Made by a program: the position numbers and the translations under genes
DNA from: UBA1546 sp049302185
Lineage (GTDB): Bacteria; Nitrospirota; Thermodesulfovibrionia; Thermodesulfovibrionales; UBA1546
DNA: 64,000 bases
Reading direction: 5' to 3'
NCBI GenBank assembly: GCA_049302185.1
Contig: JBAQLV010000007.1
Location: 36,784 to 100,783 of the forward strand
Shown here: piece after piece, positions 35,401 to 41,475 of the stretch
How the letters are laid out: each line of letters opens with the position of its first letter
Position numbering within the stretch: position 1 is the first letter of the stretch
Notes under the pieces: generated by a model
The model's input: the letters and a program-made list of their open reading frames with translations, nothing else
Databases searched by the model: none
What the model was told of the DNA's origin: nothing

Positions 35401-35674
35401 CGGTTATTTCGAATACAAGCCGATGTATATTTCACAACTTCCCATCCACACCATAGACTTCAACAACCCTGCTGAAAAAGCCGTCCATGACAAACTCGCC
35501 TCTCTCGTTGACAGAATGCTCGAACTCCATAAAAAGAAAAACTTCCGCCCGCCGTCAGCAGAGCGTGAGAAAATAGAGCGAGAGATAGCTGTAACGGATG
35601 AAAAGATTGATGATATTGTCTATGGGCTTTATGGGGTGACGGAGGAGGAGAGGAAGATAATTGAATCGCATTGA
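32480..35674 (+). CDS. Fused type IIG restriction-modification enzyme with four repeat inserts
   Basis: This 1064-residue protein has an N-terminal nuclease-like domain (GRPDYNFRINGATKFFVEAKA), a helical region, GGVYYTPKYIVDYIVKN, methyltransferase motif I DPACGSGSFLLGAY, motif IV VIGNPPYVRQ and a C-terminal recognition domain ending in an EREIAVTDEKIDDIVYGLYG tail. It should methylate adenine and cut DNA. Four small repeats interrupt the sequence without breaking the frame: 34037-34086, 34173-34219 (just before motif IV), 34547-34605 and 35010-35073 (in the recognition domain; for example RHSRESGNPEE). Whether activity survives is unknown. A strong ribosome binding site for the next gene lies in its end. 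Confidence 0.85.
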   Translation: MADINSFREKLQSLIAKFEKDKAHYVSKGYPEAQVRLDFLNPFFKALGWDIENKAQKPPHERDVIVELSPETTGRPDYNFRINGATKFFVEAKAPSVALDDINHILQAKSYAWSTKEVYFVVLTDFEEFRLYDASLKPNPKFPDEGLILGLKHTDYLNNIEKLWELSKERIEQGSLEALLPKDTKSKRLRIPPDKSFLEDLTGWRTELAKDIHKRNPEFDVKLLNDVVQKLLDRIIFIRIAEDRRIRPDKELMEIVALWKEEGKRKSIMSHLLDLFHEVNDDLNGDIFKPHACERADVDSNLIAEIIENLYFPKSRYRFDAIGVELLGSIYERYLGSTIRVTPQRVKVEEKPEVRKAGGVYYTPKYIVDYIVKNTVGKLIEGKTPKQIEKIKILDPACGSGSFLLGAYQYLLDYHLEYYRKHTKEAQTQFFDFYHKVGPEDMALPLRTKAMILRNNIFGVDIDPQAVEITMMSLYLKALEGERGMLPKKQHLLPPLSNNIKCGNSLIGYDIFEQGQLYEGTVPELRGEGRRFGTVPVAGLSDEDKSRINPFDWNSKSVGFGEIINPSQSPLAKGGSEGGFDVVIGNPPYVRQEMIGEFKDYFKNHYEVFQGTADLYAYFIEKGVSLLNKNGIFSYIVANKWLRANYGEPLRHWMKKQRIEEITDFGDLPVFESATTYPCILRIRKGSPSVIPARRESVRKKDSGQARMTKALSFSVTQVKMLNFNNLSDYVSENSFVIEKSSLDDKGWSLVNKQSQNLLNKLRKAGSPLGEYVKGKIFYGIKTGLNEAFVIDEETKRRLIKEDSKSKELIKPFLLGRDIKRYELPQSERYLILIPKGWTREQIRHSRESGNPEEGTGFRVKHGMTESGAWKWFSENYPSIAAHLEPFTEKGKKRYDKGEYWWELRTCDYYEEFEKPKIIVPAIVKSASYAFDREGFYSNDKTTIISTDDLYLLGILNSKVSDFVMHSIASTKQGGYFEYKPMYISQLPIHTIDFNNPAEKAVHDKLASLVDRMLELHKKKNFRPPSAEREKIEREIAVTDEKIDDIVYGLYGVTEEERKIIESH
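34037..34086. repeat. GGGACTGTCCC-ended inverted repeat inside R-M gene
   Basis: GGGACTGTCCCAGAATTACG and the inverse-oriented CGTAGATTCGGGACTGTCCC frame a 50-bp near-palindrome within the reading frame. Confidence 0.7.
34173..34219. repeat. C/G-run hairpin repeat inside R-M gene
   Basis: CCCCCCTTG and CAAGGGGGG form a strong hairpin flanked by CCCCTCTCAGT and AGTGAAGGGGGG. It is translated as PSQSPLAKGGSEGG just before GNPPY. A similar G-rich string sits at the first break of the acyl-CoA synthetase relic. Confidence 0.7.
34547..34605. repeat. GTCATTC...GAATGAC element inside R-M gene, copy 1
   Basis: A 59-bp version of the palindromic element, translated as SVIPARRESVRKKDSGQARM in the recognition domain. 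Confidence 0.75.
35010..35073. repeat. GTCATTC...GAATGAC element inside R-M gene, copy 2
   Basis: A 64-bp version containing CCCGCGAAAGCGGG, translated as RHSRESGNPEEGTGFRVKHG between LIPKGWTREQI and the WKWFSENYP segment. Confidence 0.8.
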
Positions 35675-36806
35675 ATTGATCGATCAATATAACTTAATGG
35701 TCTCCGCCTTGTCTATAATGCCTTGGGACTTATTCGGCATTGCTGATAAGAAGAGTTATATGGAAAGTGTATTTAGAAGCAAAGAGGAGTTATCGAAATT
35801 TATAGAACTCCATGAGACTCTTACAACTAATAGAGCAAGTATGCCGCAGCCATATCCAGAAAGAGTTTATGAATATGCAAGGACATTGCAGGGTCTTTAT
35901 GGCAATTTTGAACTTACCAGCGAGGTATTGGCGGAAATACAGGTCATCATCGATTTAACGGATTACCGTTCGTCATGGGACAAGTCCTTTAAGTATCCCG
36001 AAAAGAATTCACCACTTTTGCGAGACTGCCCAGATTTGCTGGACTACCTTGATAAAAGATATAAGATATTCGACATGAAGTATATCAAGGTGCTCGGAGA
36101 TTTTGAATTCGGCTATAATAATTTTACGTTTAATATTCATCCTTTTGTTCCTTATGAATTCAATAGAAAAATACACACAATCTTGCACATGCACGAAAAT
36201 GATCTGAAGCATTGTTTTCAAGTCGCGTTTCAAACAGGGATGTATGTGCCGAGAAGCCATTATTCCGCATTGTTTTATAAAGACTATTATCGAGGACCGA
36301 AATTCAGAGAAAACATTCTTGCTAATAAAGATGGTGTAACCGAACATTGGCGACATACCGATGGTGATAGTCTTAAGGGAAAATATATCAATGCATTTTT
36401 TAAGAAACATTTGAGAAGAACCGAATTTATGTGGACGACAGCTGATACCACGAAAGATTTTGTTATAGAAGAGCTGGTTGCACCAGAAGCCACAGAAGCT
36501 ATCGATGGAGAAAATTGTATCTGTGTGAAATATATTCATACTCAATTTTCTCCTGCAAGCGGCAACTGCATTCATTTTGATGGGTGTATGAATATATACG
36601 ACTTTCAGAGTTATCAAGACAGATTGGAAACAAACATAAACAGGCGATCGGGAGTAAAAGCAAAAAAACATATGAAATTATTTCGCGTAGACGGAGAAAA
36701 TGTTATTACGAATGATGAATGGATATTGTTGACTGGTGCATTTTTCAAAGATAATGAGCTTGTTCAAGAGTATTTTGGAAGTGAATTGCCATGGGATCAT
36801 CAGTAG
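35661..36806 (+). CDS. Unknown 381-residue protein in defence-like island
   Basis: I recognise no domain. The start is TTG at 35661 because GGAGGAGGAGAGG stands 7-8 bases before it, within the end of the R-M gene, and the two overlap by 14 bases. The protein is globular, aromatic-rich (many Tyr, Phe, Trp), with no signal peptide or membrane segment. Notable stretches are FGYNNFTFNIHPFVPYEFNR, ILHMHENDLKHCF, and a C-terminal part with several His and Cys (CICVKYIHTQFSPASGNCIH). The Shedu-like gene begins 36 bases downstream. A role in phage defence is inferred from position only. Confidence 0.7.
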   Translation: MNRIELIDQYNLMVSALSIMPWDLFGIADKKSYMESVFRSKEELSKFIELHETLTTNRASMPQPYPERVYEYARTLQGLYGNFELTSEVLAEIQVIIDLTDYRSSWDKSFKYPEKNSPLLRDCPDLLDYLDKRYKIFDMKYIKVLGDFEFGYNNFTFNIHPFVPYEFNRKIHTILHMHENDLKHCFQVAFQTGMYVPRSHYSALFYKDYYRGPKFRENILANKDGVTEHWRHTDGDSLKGKYINAFFKKHLRRTEFMWTTADTTKDFVIEELVAPEATEAIDGENCICVKYIHTQFSPASGNCIHFDGCMNIYDFQSYQDRLETNINRRSGVKAKKHMKLFRVDGENVITNDEWILLTGAFFKDNELVQEYFGSELPWDHQ

Positions 36807-36842
36807 GCTGTACACTCAAATATAATATTAGGAGCGGCAAAG

Positions 36843-37526
36843 ATGGTAAAGCACGGGTTTCTTGATAAAGATGAACTGAGGTATAAAGAATTTGAGGAGA
36901 ACTTCCTGCTTAAGAAATACGCGGCTTTACTGAAAACTGCTAAGACCGAAAAGCAAATGCAGTTGTTCTTGGAGACTAATCCCATCTTTTTGCCCGGCCT
37001 TTACGACCGTCATAATGGTCCTCTTGGAAATGTGGTCATTGCTAAGCTCCAGCTTGCCAACGAATATGTAACAGATTTTGCCTTTCTATCTGTAGACTCG
37101 TCAAGGGTACAAATCACTCTGATAGAAATTGAATCTCCTTCTATTAAAGTATTTCGGGATTCAGATAATCAATATACTTCTGCTTTCAATAAAGCTCTAC
37201 AGCAGCTACGAGATTGGGCAATGTGGATAAATACCAATCAAACATATATAAAGGAAAAATTCAGAGAGATATATTTTAACAACGTGTTTAAACACCAATA
37301 TGTAACTACCAAAATCATTCTGATAGCGGGAAGGAGGAAACATATTTATAAATTTTCTCAAAGAGAAAAAAGATGGGCTGGACTTAATTCATTGACAGCA
37401 CCTCACGAAGTGCTTTCGTATGACCACCTTACTTTTGGGGTAGTTCCGAACCTTTATCTACTACAGAATCTGATTTGTAGGCCCCAGCATTACATTGCTC
37501 ATGAAATGAAAAGACGTTTTCTGTGA
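36843..37526 (+). CDS. Shedu-like (DUF4263) nuclease-fold protein
   Basis: The 227 residues contain VTDFAFLSVDSSRVQITLIE followed by IESPSIKVF and then NKALQQLRDWAMWI. This is the pattern of the Shedu/DUF4263 domain: an Asp, a Glu-x-Glu strand end in a PD-(D/E)XK fold, then a conserved Gln and Trp helix. Shedu proteins act alone as anti-phage nucleases in other bacteria. This one is short, with a helical N-terminus (LLKTAKTEKQMQLFLETNPI) and no extra sensor domain, which may be supplied by the 381-residue neighbour. AGGAG precedes the ATG by about 9 bases. Confidence 0.7.
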   Translation: MVKHGFLDKDELRYKEFEENFLLKKYAALLKTAKTEKQMQLFLETNPIFLPGLYDRHNGPLGNVVIAKLQLANEYVTDFAFLSVDSSRVQITLIEIESPSIKVFRDSDNQYTSAFNKALQQLRDWAMWINTNQTYIKEKFREIYFNNVFKHQYVTTKIILIAGRRKHIYKFSQREKRWAGLNSLTAPHEVLSYDHLTFGVVPNLYLLQNLICRPQHYIAHEMKRRFL

Positions 37527-37601
37527 ATGGAAGTCAATTTATGGAGTCAGACACCAAGCTTGACTTATGTAATAGGAGACAAGTGATTTTAGGAGGCGAC
37601 C

Positions 37602-37706
37602 ATGAAAATAGAGTTTGACGTTAAGATTTTTTTAAAAGCCTTTTTCTTTTTTCTGGGAATCGGGATTCTTTTTCTCATACTTCTTTTTGCTTTGACTACC
37701 CGCTGA
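37602..37706 (+). CDS. Mini membrane protein (34 aa)
   Basis: ATG at 37602 has a perfect AGGAGG 5-6 bases upstream. The product, MKIEFDVKIFLKAFFFFLG then IGILFLILLFALTTR, is one membrane helix with a charged N-terminus. No family is recognised. It may be a membrane effector or just a small membrane peptide; it lies between the Shedu-like gene and the first toxin-antitoxin pair. Confidence 0.5.
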   Translation: MKIEFDVKIFLKAFFFFLGIGILFLILLFALTTR

Positions 37707-37721
37707 AATCTCACTGTCATC

Positions 37722-37747
37722 TTATGCTATAATCAATCAAAAGGAGG
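37722..37747 (+). promoter_or_regulatory. Extended -10 promoter plus RBS module, copy 1
   Basis: TTATGCTATAAT holds an extended -10 (TGCTATAAT), and AGGAGG ends the module 5 bases before the ATG at 37753. The 26 bases are identical to 38531-38556, in front of another antitoxin. There is no good -35. Confidence 0.6.
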
Positions 37748-37752
37748 ATGCC

Positions 37753-37980
37753 ATGCAAGTAGATTATAAAAAGAAAATATTGCAGGAGATTTATAAAATC
37801 CCCGATGAGAAGCTGCCCAATATGTACAAGATTATTCATCTGCTGGCCGGTGAGCTGACAACAGTGACAAAAAAGAAAGGCAAACGGGTTTCCTTAAAGG
37901 GAATTTGGAAAGGCAGCCTGATTGACGACTCTCTTTTCACTGAGGCAAAGAAATCGCTCTTTTCATACGAAAAGCACTGA
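37753..37980 (+). CDS. Antitoxin (VapB/DUF2281-like)
   Basis: The 75-residue protein begins MQVDYKKKILQEIYKIPDEK, a helical N-terminus as in DUF2281-type antitoxins, and ends with a positively charged linker and KGIWKGSLIDDSLFTEAKKS, the toxin-wrapping tail common in VapB-like proteins. It is followed 8 bases later by a PIN-domain toxin gene, and its promoter and ribosome binding site are in the duplicated 37722 module. Confidence 0.8.
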   Translation: MQVDYKKKILQEIYKIPDEKLPNMYKIIHLLAGELTTVTKKKGKRVSLKGIWKGSLIDDSLFTEAKKSLFSYEKH

Positions 37981-37988
37981 GGCGCATT

Positions 37989-38375
37989 ATGTATTATGTA
38001 ACAGATACCCATTCGCTCGTATGGTATTTTACATCTGACCCACGCTTGAGCAGCAAAGCATTATCCGCTTTCTCCGAGGCTGAAAGTGATGGAAACATAA
38101 TTGTTCCGGCAGTAGTATTGGCCGAAATAATGTTTATTGCAAAGAAGGGTAGAATTACCATTTCTTTTGCTGAAACACTGGATAAAATAGGAGAAAGTGA
38201 GAATTTTATTATCGCGCCGCTGGATGTCGACATCTTAAAAATCGCTGATAAGATAGAGTCTGATATGGAGATGCACGATAAACTTATCGCCGCAACAGCT
38301 ATATATTATGAAGCCGTTTTGATTACACGGGATGAAAACCTCAGCCACTCGCAAATCGTAGCAACAGTCTGGTGA
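37989..38375 (+). CDS. PIN-domain toxin, VapC-like
   Basis: The 128 residues are a complete PIN domain: first acidic residue in YVTDTHSLVWYF, Glu in VVLAEIMFIAKK, Asp in MEMHDKLIAATA and a final Asp/Glu in ITRDENLSHS. Such toxins cleave tRNA or rRNA when the antitoxin is lost. It pairs with the antitoxin just upstream. Confidence 0.9.
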   Translation: MYYVTDTHSLVWYFTSDPRLSSKALSAFSEAESDGNIIVPAVVLAEIMFIAKKGRITISFAETLDKIGESENFIIAPLDVDILKIADKIESDMEMHDKLIAATAIYYEAVLITRDENLSHSQIVATVW

Positions 38376-38530
38376 GATAATTGAGTGTCACCCTTATTTA
38401 TGACTTTGTTTTAATGCCTATCGGTGTCGCTCCTCGCAAATAAACATTTCAGATAATAGAGAGTGGATAATTTTGGCTCGTCCGGAAATACTAATAACCC
38501 CACCCTGCCTCCACTTAACCCCTTCCCCCT

Positions 38531-38556
38531 TTATGCTATAATCAATCAAAAGGAGG
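38531..38556 (+). promoter_or_regulatory. Extended -10 promoter plus RBS module, copy 2
   Basis: These 26 bases are identical to 37722-37747, while the flanks differ. They again end in AGGAGG 5 bases before an antitoxin ATG. The remainder of the 38376-38561 gap shows no further feature. Confidence 0.6.
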
Positions 38557-38561
38557 TAGAG

Positions 38562-38753
38562 ATGCCTAAAGTCACTATCGATGTAACAACTGAGGAAATA
38601 AAAAAACTTCTTCCGCAGATGACCGCAGAACAAATACTGAAATTAGATCATGAAATCCACGAGTATCTTGAAACCCATATGATGATGAGCGTTGCCCAGA
38701 CCTCATTCTCCGAATGGGAAGATAAAGAAGAAGACATTTACAGTGGTGTATAA
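38562..38753 (+). CDS. Antitoxin for MazF/PemK-like toxin
   Basis: ATG at 38562, 5 bases after AGGAGG, is chosen over an upstream frame opening at 38463. The 63 residues read MPKVTIDVTTEEIKKLLPQM and end SFSEWEDKEEDIYSGV, an acidic tail suited to blocking a MazF-type groove. Its stop overlaps the toxin gene start. Confidence 0.75.
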   Translation: MPKVTIDVTTEEIKKLLPQMTAEQILKLDHEIHEYLETHMMMSVAQTSFSEWEDKEEDIYSGV

Positions 38754-39084
38754 GCCGGGCGATATTTTACTCGTTAACTTCCCTTTCACAGACCTTATAT
38801 CCTCTAAGGTAAGACCAGCCATAGTTATAACAGCAAAAGGAGAGGACATAATAATTCTTGGAATCTTTTCAAAAATTCCGGAAACAATTCAGGATTCGTG
38901 GTTTGTTATCGAGGAGACATCTGAATATTTCACAGTTACAGGACTAAAAAAGAAGTCGATCATAAAGACAGAAAAAATTGCAGTAGTCCATACTTCTATC
39001 GTTAAAAAAACTTTAGGCTCTTTACAGGACGATATTTTCACTAAGGTAAAAGAAAAACTAAAGAAGACGCTGCAATTGGAATAA
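38743..39084 (+). CDS. MazF/PemK-family endoribonuclease toxin
   Basis: The product starts at GTG 38743 (or 38746) with VVYKPGDILLVNFPFTDLIS, followed by KVRPAIVITAKG, the hallmark of MazF/PemK mRNA interferases. It has about 113 residues. The overlap with the antitoxin stop suggests coupled translation. The upstream part of the open frame is antitoxin sequence in another frame and is not included. Confidence 0.88.
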   Translation: MVYKPGDILLVNFPFTDLISSKVRPAIVITAKGEDIIILGIFSKIPETIQDSWFVIEETSEYFTVTGLKKKSIIKTEKIAVVHTSIVKKTLGSLQDDIFTKVKEKLKKTLQLE

Positions 39085-39171
39085 CAAGCTGTATTTGCTA
39101 TTTTAAACATCCAGCGAAACCTTGCAAAAATAAGGGGAAAACTAGTAAAATTTCTATTTAGAGCTATTTTT

Positions 39172-39205
39172 AGCAGCCGATGACTCGCCTATGGCTCGGC
39201 TACGA
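39172..39205. repeat. Dispersed repeat, copy 2 (inverse of 8851-8876)
   Basis: AGCAGCCGATGACTCGCCTA followed by TGGCTCGGCT matches the reverse complement of the 8851 copy. It lies 27 bases upstream of pheA. Confidence 0.6.
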
Positions 39206-39231
39206 CCCATAGGATAGAGGAGAGGAGACTT

Positions 39232-40302
39232 ATGGGAGAGATTGAAAAGCTAAGAAATGAGATTGATGCTGTTGACGAAGAGATACTTAAACTTCTCAAT
39301 GAAAGGTCTCGGATTGTCCTTGAGATTGCAAACATAAAGCGCAACAATAAGTCAAAGTTTTACTCGCCTGAACGCGAGCGGCAGATACTTGAAAAACTGA
39401 CATCCCTGAATAAAGGGCCTTTTCCGAATGATGCGCTGAAGTCAATTTACAAAGAGATACTCTCAGCCTCATTATCGCTTGAAGAACCTCTAAAGATAGC
39501 TTATTTTGGTCCCGTTGCGACATTCACACACCTTGCAGCGTTAAGGCATTTCGGCTCTTCAGCCGACTTTGTGCCTGTTGAAAGCATAAAAAGCGTATTT
39601 GAAGCGGTTGATTCAGGGAAAGCAGAATTCGGGGTTGTGCCAATAGAAAACTCCACAGAAGGAGTGGTGAGTTACACCCTTGATATGTTCATGGATTATG
39701 ACCTAAAGATAACAGCCGAGGTTATGCTTGAGATATCGCATAATCTGCTTTCTTTGACAGGCAGCAAAAAGGACATTAAAAAAATATATTCACACCCCCA
39801 GCCGACAGCGCAGTGCAGGGGCTGGCTTGAAAGGAATCTTCCGAATGTAGAGATAGTTGAAGCTACAAGCACAGCCAAAGCCGCAGAGCTTGCATCAAAA
39901 GATCAGTCATCAGCCGCAATTGCAAGCGAACTTGCCGCAAAGATATACAGCCTTAATTTTGTGGAGCGAAACATAGAAGACAATAAGCACAACTACACAC
40001 GGTTCCTTGTAATCTCAAAAAACATCACCCCGAAAACAGGAACAGATAAGACATCAATCATGTTTTCTATTAAGGACAAACCCGGCGCCCTTTACGACAT
40101 CCTTCAACCCATTAAGAAGGCAAAGATAAATCTTACCAAACTGGAATCAAGGCCTTCCAGAAGAAAGGCATGGGAATACATATTCTTTGTGGATATGGAA
40201 GGACATATAGAGGATAAAAAAGTCAAAAAAGCCATAGAGAATATAAAAGATGGATGTCTCTATCTCAAATTCCTTGGCTCTTATCCGCACGGTGGCCAGT
40301 AG
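39232..40302 (+). CDS. pheA: Bifunctional chorismate mutase/prephenate dehydratase
   Basis: The 356-residue P-protein has an N-terminal AroQ chorismate mutase (IEKLRNEIDAVDEEILKLLN, about 1-85), a prephenate dehydratase domain (IAYFGPVATFTHLAA, VPIENSTEGVV) and a C-terminal ACT domain (SIMFSIKDKPGALYDIL, with the ESRPSRR motif for phenylalanine feedback). It makes phenylpyruvate. AGGAGAGGAG lies before the ATG. It heads the aromatic amino acid operon; its TAG overlaps the next start by one base. Confidence 0.95.
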   Translation: MGEIEKLRNEIDAVDEEILKLLNERSRIVLEIANIKRNNKSKFYSPERERQILEKLTSLNKGPFPNDALKSIYKEILSASLSLEEPLKIAYFGPVATFTHLAALRHFGSSADFVPVESIKSVFEAVDSGKAEFGVVPIENSTEGVVSYTLDMFMDYDLKITAEVMLEISHNLLSLTGSKKDIKKIYSHPQPTAQCRGWLERNLPNVEIVEATSTAKAAELASKDQSSAAIASELAAKIYSLNFVERNIEDNKHNYTRFLVISKNITPKTGTDKTSIMFSIKDKPGALYDILQPIKKAKINLTKLESRPSRRKAWEYIFFVDMEGHIEDKKVKKAIENIKDGCLYLKFLGSYPHGGQ

Positions 40303-41375
40303 TGATAAAGGCTCCGGAACATATCAGTGCGCTCAGGCCATACATCCCCGGCAAACCCATAGAAGAACTTGAAAGGGAACTCGGGATAAGAAACTCCATA
40401 AAGCTTGCCTCAAATGAAAACCCTGCAGGCCCTTCTCCTGCGGCTGTCAGGGCAATAACAGCGGGGCTGAAAAAAACACTGAACAGATACCCTGATGGAA
40501 GCGGATATTATCTCAAAAATGCACTGGCAGAAAAACTCTCTGTTAAACCTGAAGAGATTATAATCGGGAATGGCTCAAATGAACTTCTTGACATAGCGGT
40601 AAGGACATTCTTAGCTCCGGGTGATGAAGCTGTTATGGCACACCCTTCTTTCGTTGTTTACTCTATGGCTGTTCAGGCAGCAGGCGGAAAGGCAATTCAC
40701 GTGCCGCTCAGGGATTACAAGCATGACCTTGACGCAATGTTGAGCGCTGTGACGCCAAAGACAAAGATGTTGTTTATAGCAAATCCGAATAATCCGACAG
40801 GCACAATGAATACAAAGGAAGAATTTGACAGGTTGATGAGCAAAATCAGGGACGGCATACTTGTAGTTGTTGATGAGGCATACTATGAATATGTTACAGA
40901 TACCGGATACGCCGACAGCTTTAAATACTTCAGAGACAGCAGGGATATATTAATTCTTAGGACATTCTCCAAGATTTATGGACTTGCGGGACTCAGGATC
41001 GGCTATGGAATTGCACATCAGGAAATAATTACTGGAATGAACAAGGTGCGCGCGCCATTCAACACAAACTCTATTGCGCAGAAAGCCGCAATAGAGGCAT
41101 TAAAGGACAAAGACCATATCAAAAAATCAAAAGGAATAAACGACAAAGGCAAAAAATATCTCTACAAAGAACTTTCTTCACTCGGAATAAGGCATGTGCC
41201 CACAGAGGCAAATTTCATCTACATGCCTGTTGCCGATTCAATGAATATTTATAAAAAACTTCTTCATGCCGGAGTTATTGTCAGGCCCATGGGGCCTGAT
41301 GCAATACGGGTGACCATTGGTCTGCCTGAGGAAAATAAGAGATTTATAAACGCATTAAAGACAGTTAAGAGTTGA
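40302..41375 (+). CDS. hisC: Histidinol-phosphate/aromatic aminotransferase
   Basis: A class I/II PLP aminotransferase of 357 residues. GTG at 40302 is chosen because it overlaps the pheA stop and begins the family-typical IKAPEHISALRPYIPGKPIEE; the open frame goes back to 40254 inside pheA. Motifs are SNENPAGPSP, IIGNGSNELLD, NPNNPTG, VVDEAYYEY and the PLP-lysine SKIYGLAGLRIGY. In this setting it probably transaminates phenylpyruvate and hydroxyphenylpyruvate as well as, or instead of, histidinol phosphate. The stop codon lies in a 7-nt-period repeat. Confidence 0.92.
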   Translation: MIKAPEHISALRPYIPGKPIEELERELGIRNSIKLASNENPAGPSPAAVRAITAGLKKTLNRYPDGSGYYLKNALAEKLSVKPEEIIIGNGSNELLDIAVRTFLAPGDEAVMAHPSFVVYSMAVQAAGGKAIHVPLRDYKHDLDAMLSAVTPKTKMLFIANPNNPTGTMNTKEEFDRLMSKIRDGILVVVDEAYYEYVTDTGYADSFKYFRDSRDILILRTFSKIYGLAGLRIGYGIAHQEIITGMNKVRAPFNTNSIAQKAAIEALKDKDHIKKSKGINDKGKKYLYKELSSLGIRHVPTEANFIYMPVADSMNIYKKLLHAGVIVRPMGPDAIRVTIGLPEENKRFINALKTVKS

Positions 41376-41466
41376 GAGTTAAGAGTTAAGAGTTAAGAGT
41401 TAAGAGTTAAGAGTTATTGGTATTTCAATTTTCAACTTATAACTTTTAACTTTGAACTTACAATTG
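41363..41466. repeat. 7-nt-period repeat after hisC, opposed arrays
   Basis: GTTAAGA units run six or more times with little change, then a spacer, then TCAACTT, ATAACTT, TTAACTT, TGAACTT in opposite sense. It fills the gap between hisC and aroF and carries the hisC stop codon. A large imperfect hairpin is possible. Confidence 0.85.
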
Positions 41467-41475
41467 GAGGAATAA

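Noticed and set aside
36009..36671. 220-codon minus-strand ORF inside the unknown 381-residue gene
   Set aside because: The plus-strand frame has an excellent ribosome binding site, gene-like composition and the same strand as its neighbours; the minus frame reads as an unstructured Cys/Phe/Ile-rich chain.
38463..38561. N-terminal extension of the second antitoxin to 38463
   Set aside because: It would run through the promoter-RBS module; the ATG at 38562 has perfect AGGAGG spacing.
32290..39084. Prophage or integrated plasmid
   Set aside because: No integrase, capsid, terminase or replication gene is visible; the content is R-M, nuclease-like and toxin-antitoxin genes only.
39085..39231. 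Attenuator or T-box leader before pheA
   Set aside because: No T-box core, no leader peptide rich in Phe codons and no terminator/antiterminator pair could be seen; the gap is mostly a dispersed repeat and A+T-rich sequence.
40254..40301. HisC start at 40254
   Set aside because: It lies inside pheA; the GTG at 40302 overlapping the pheA stop gives the family-typical N-terminus.
41363..41466. Tandem GTTAAGA units as a CRISPR array
   Set aside because: Units are 7 bases with no spacers, no repeats of 20-40 bases and no cas genes in the window.
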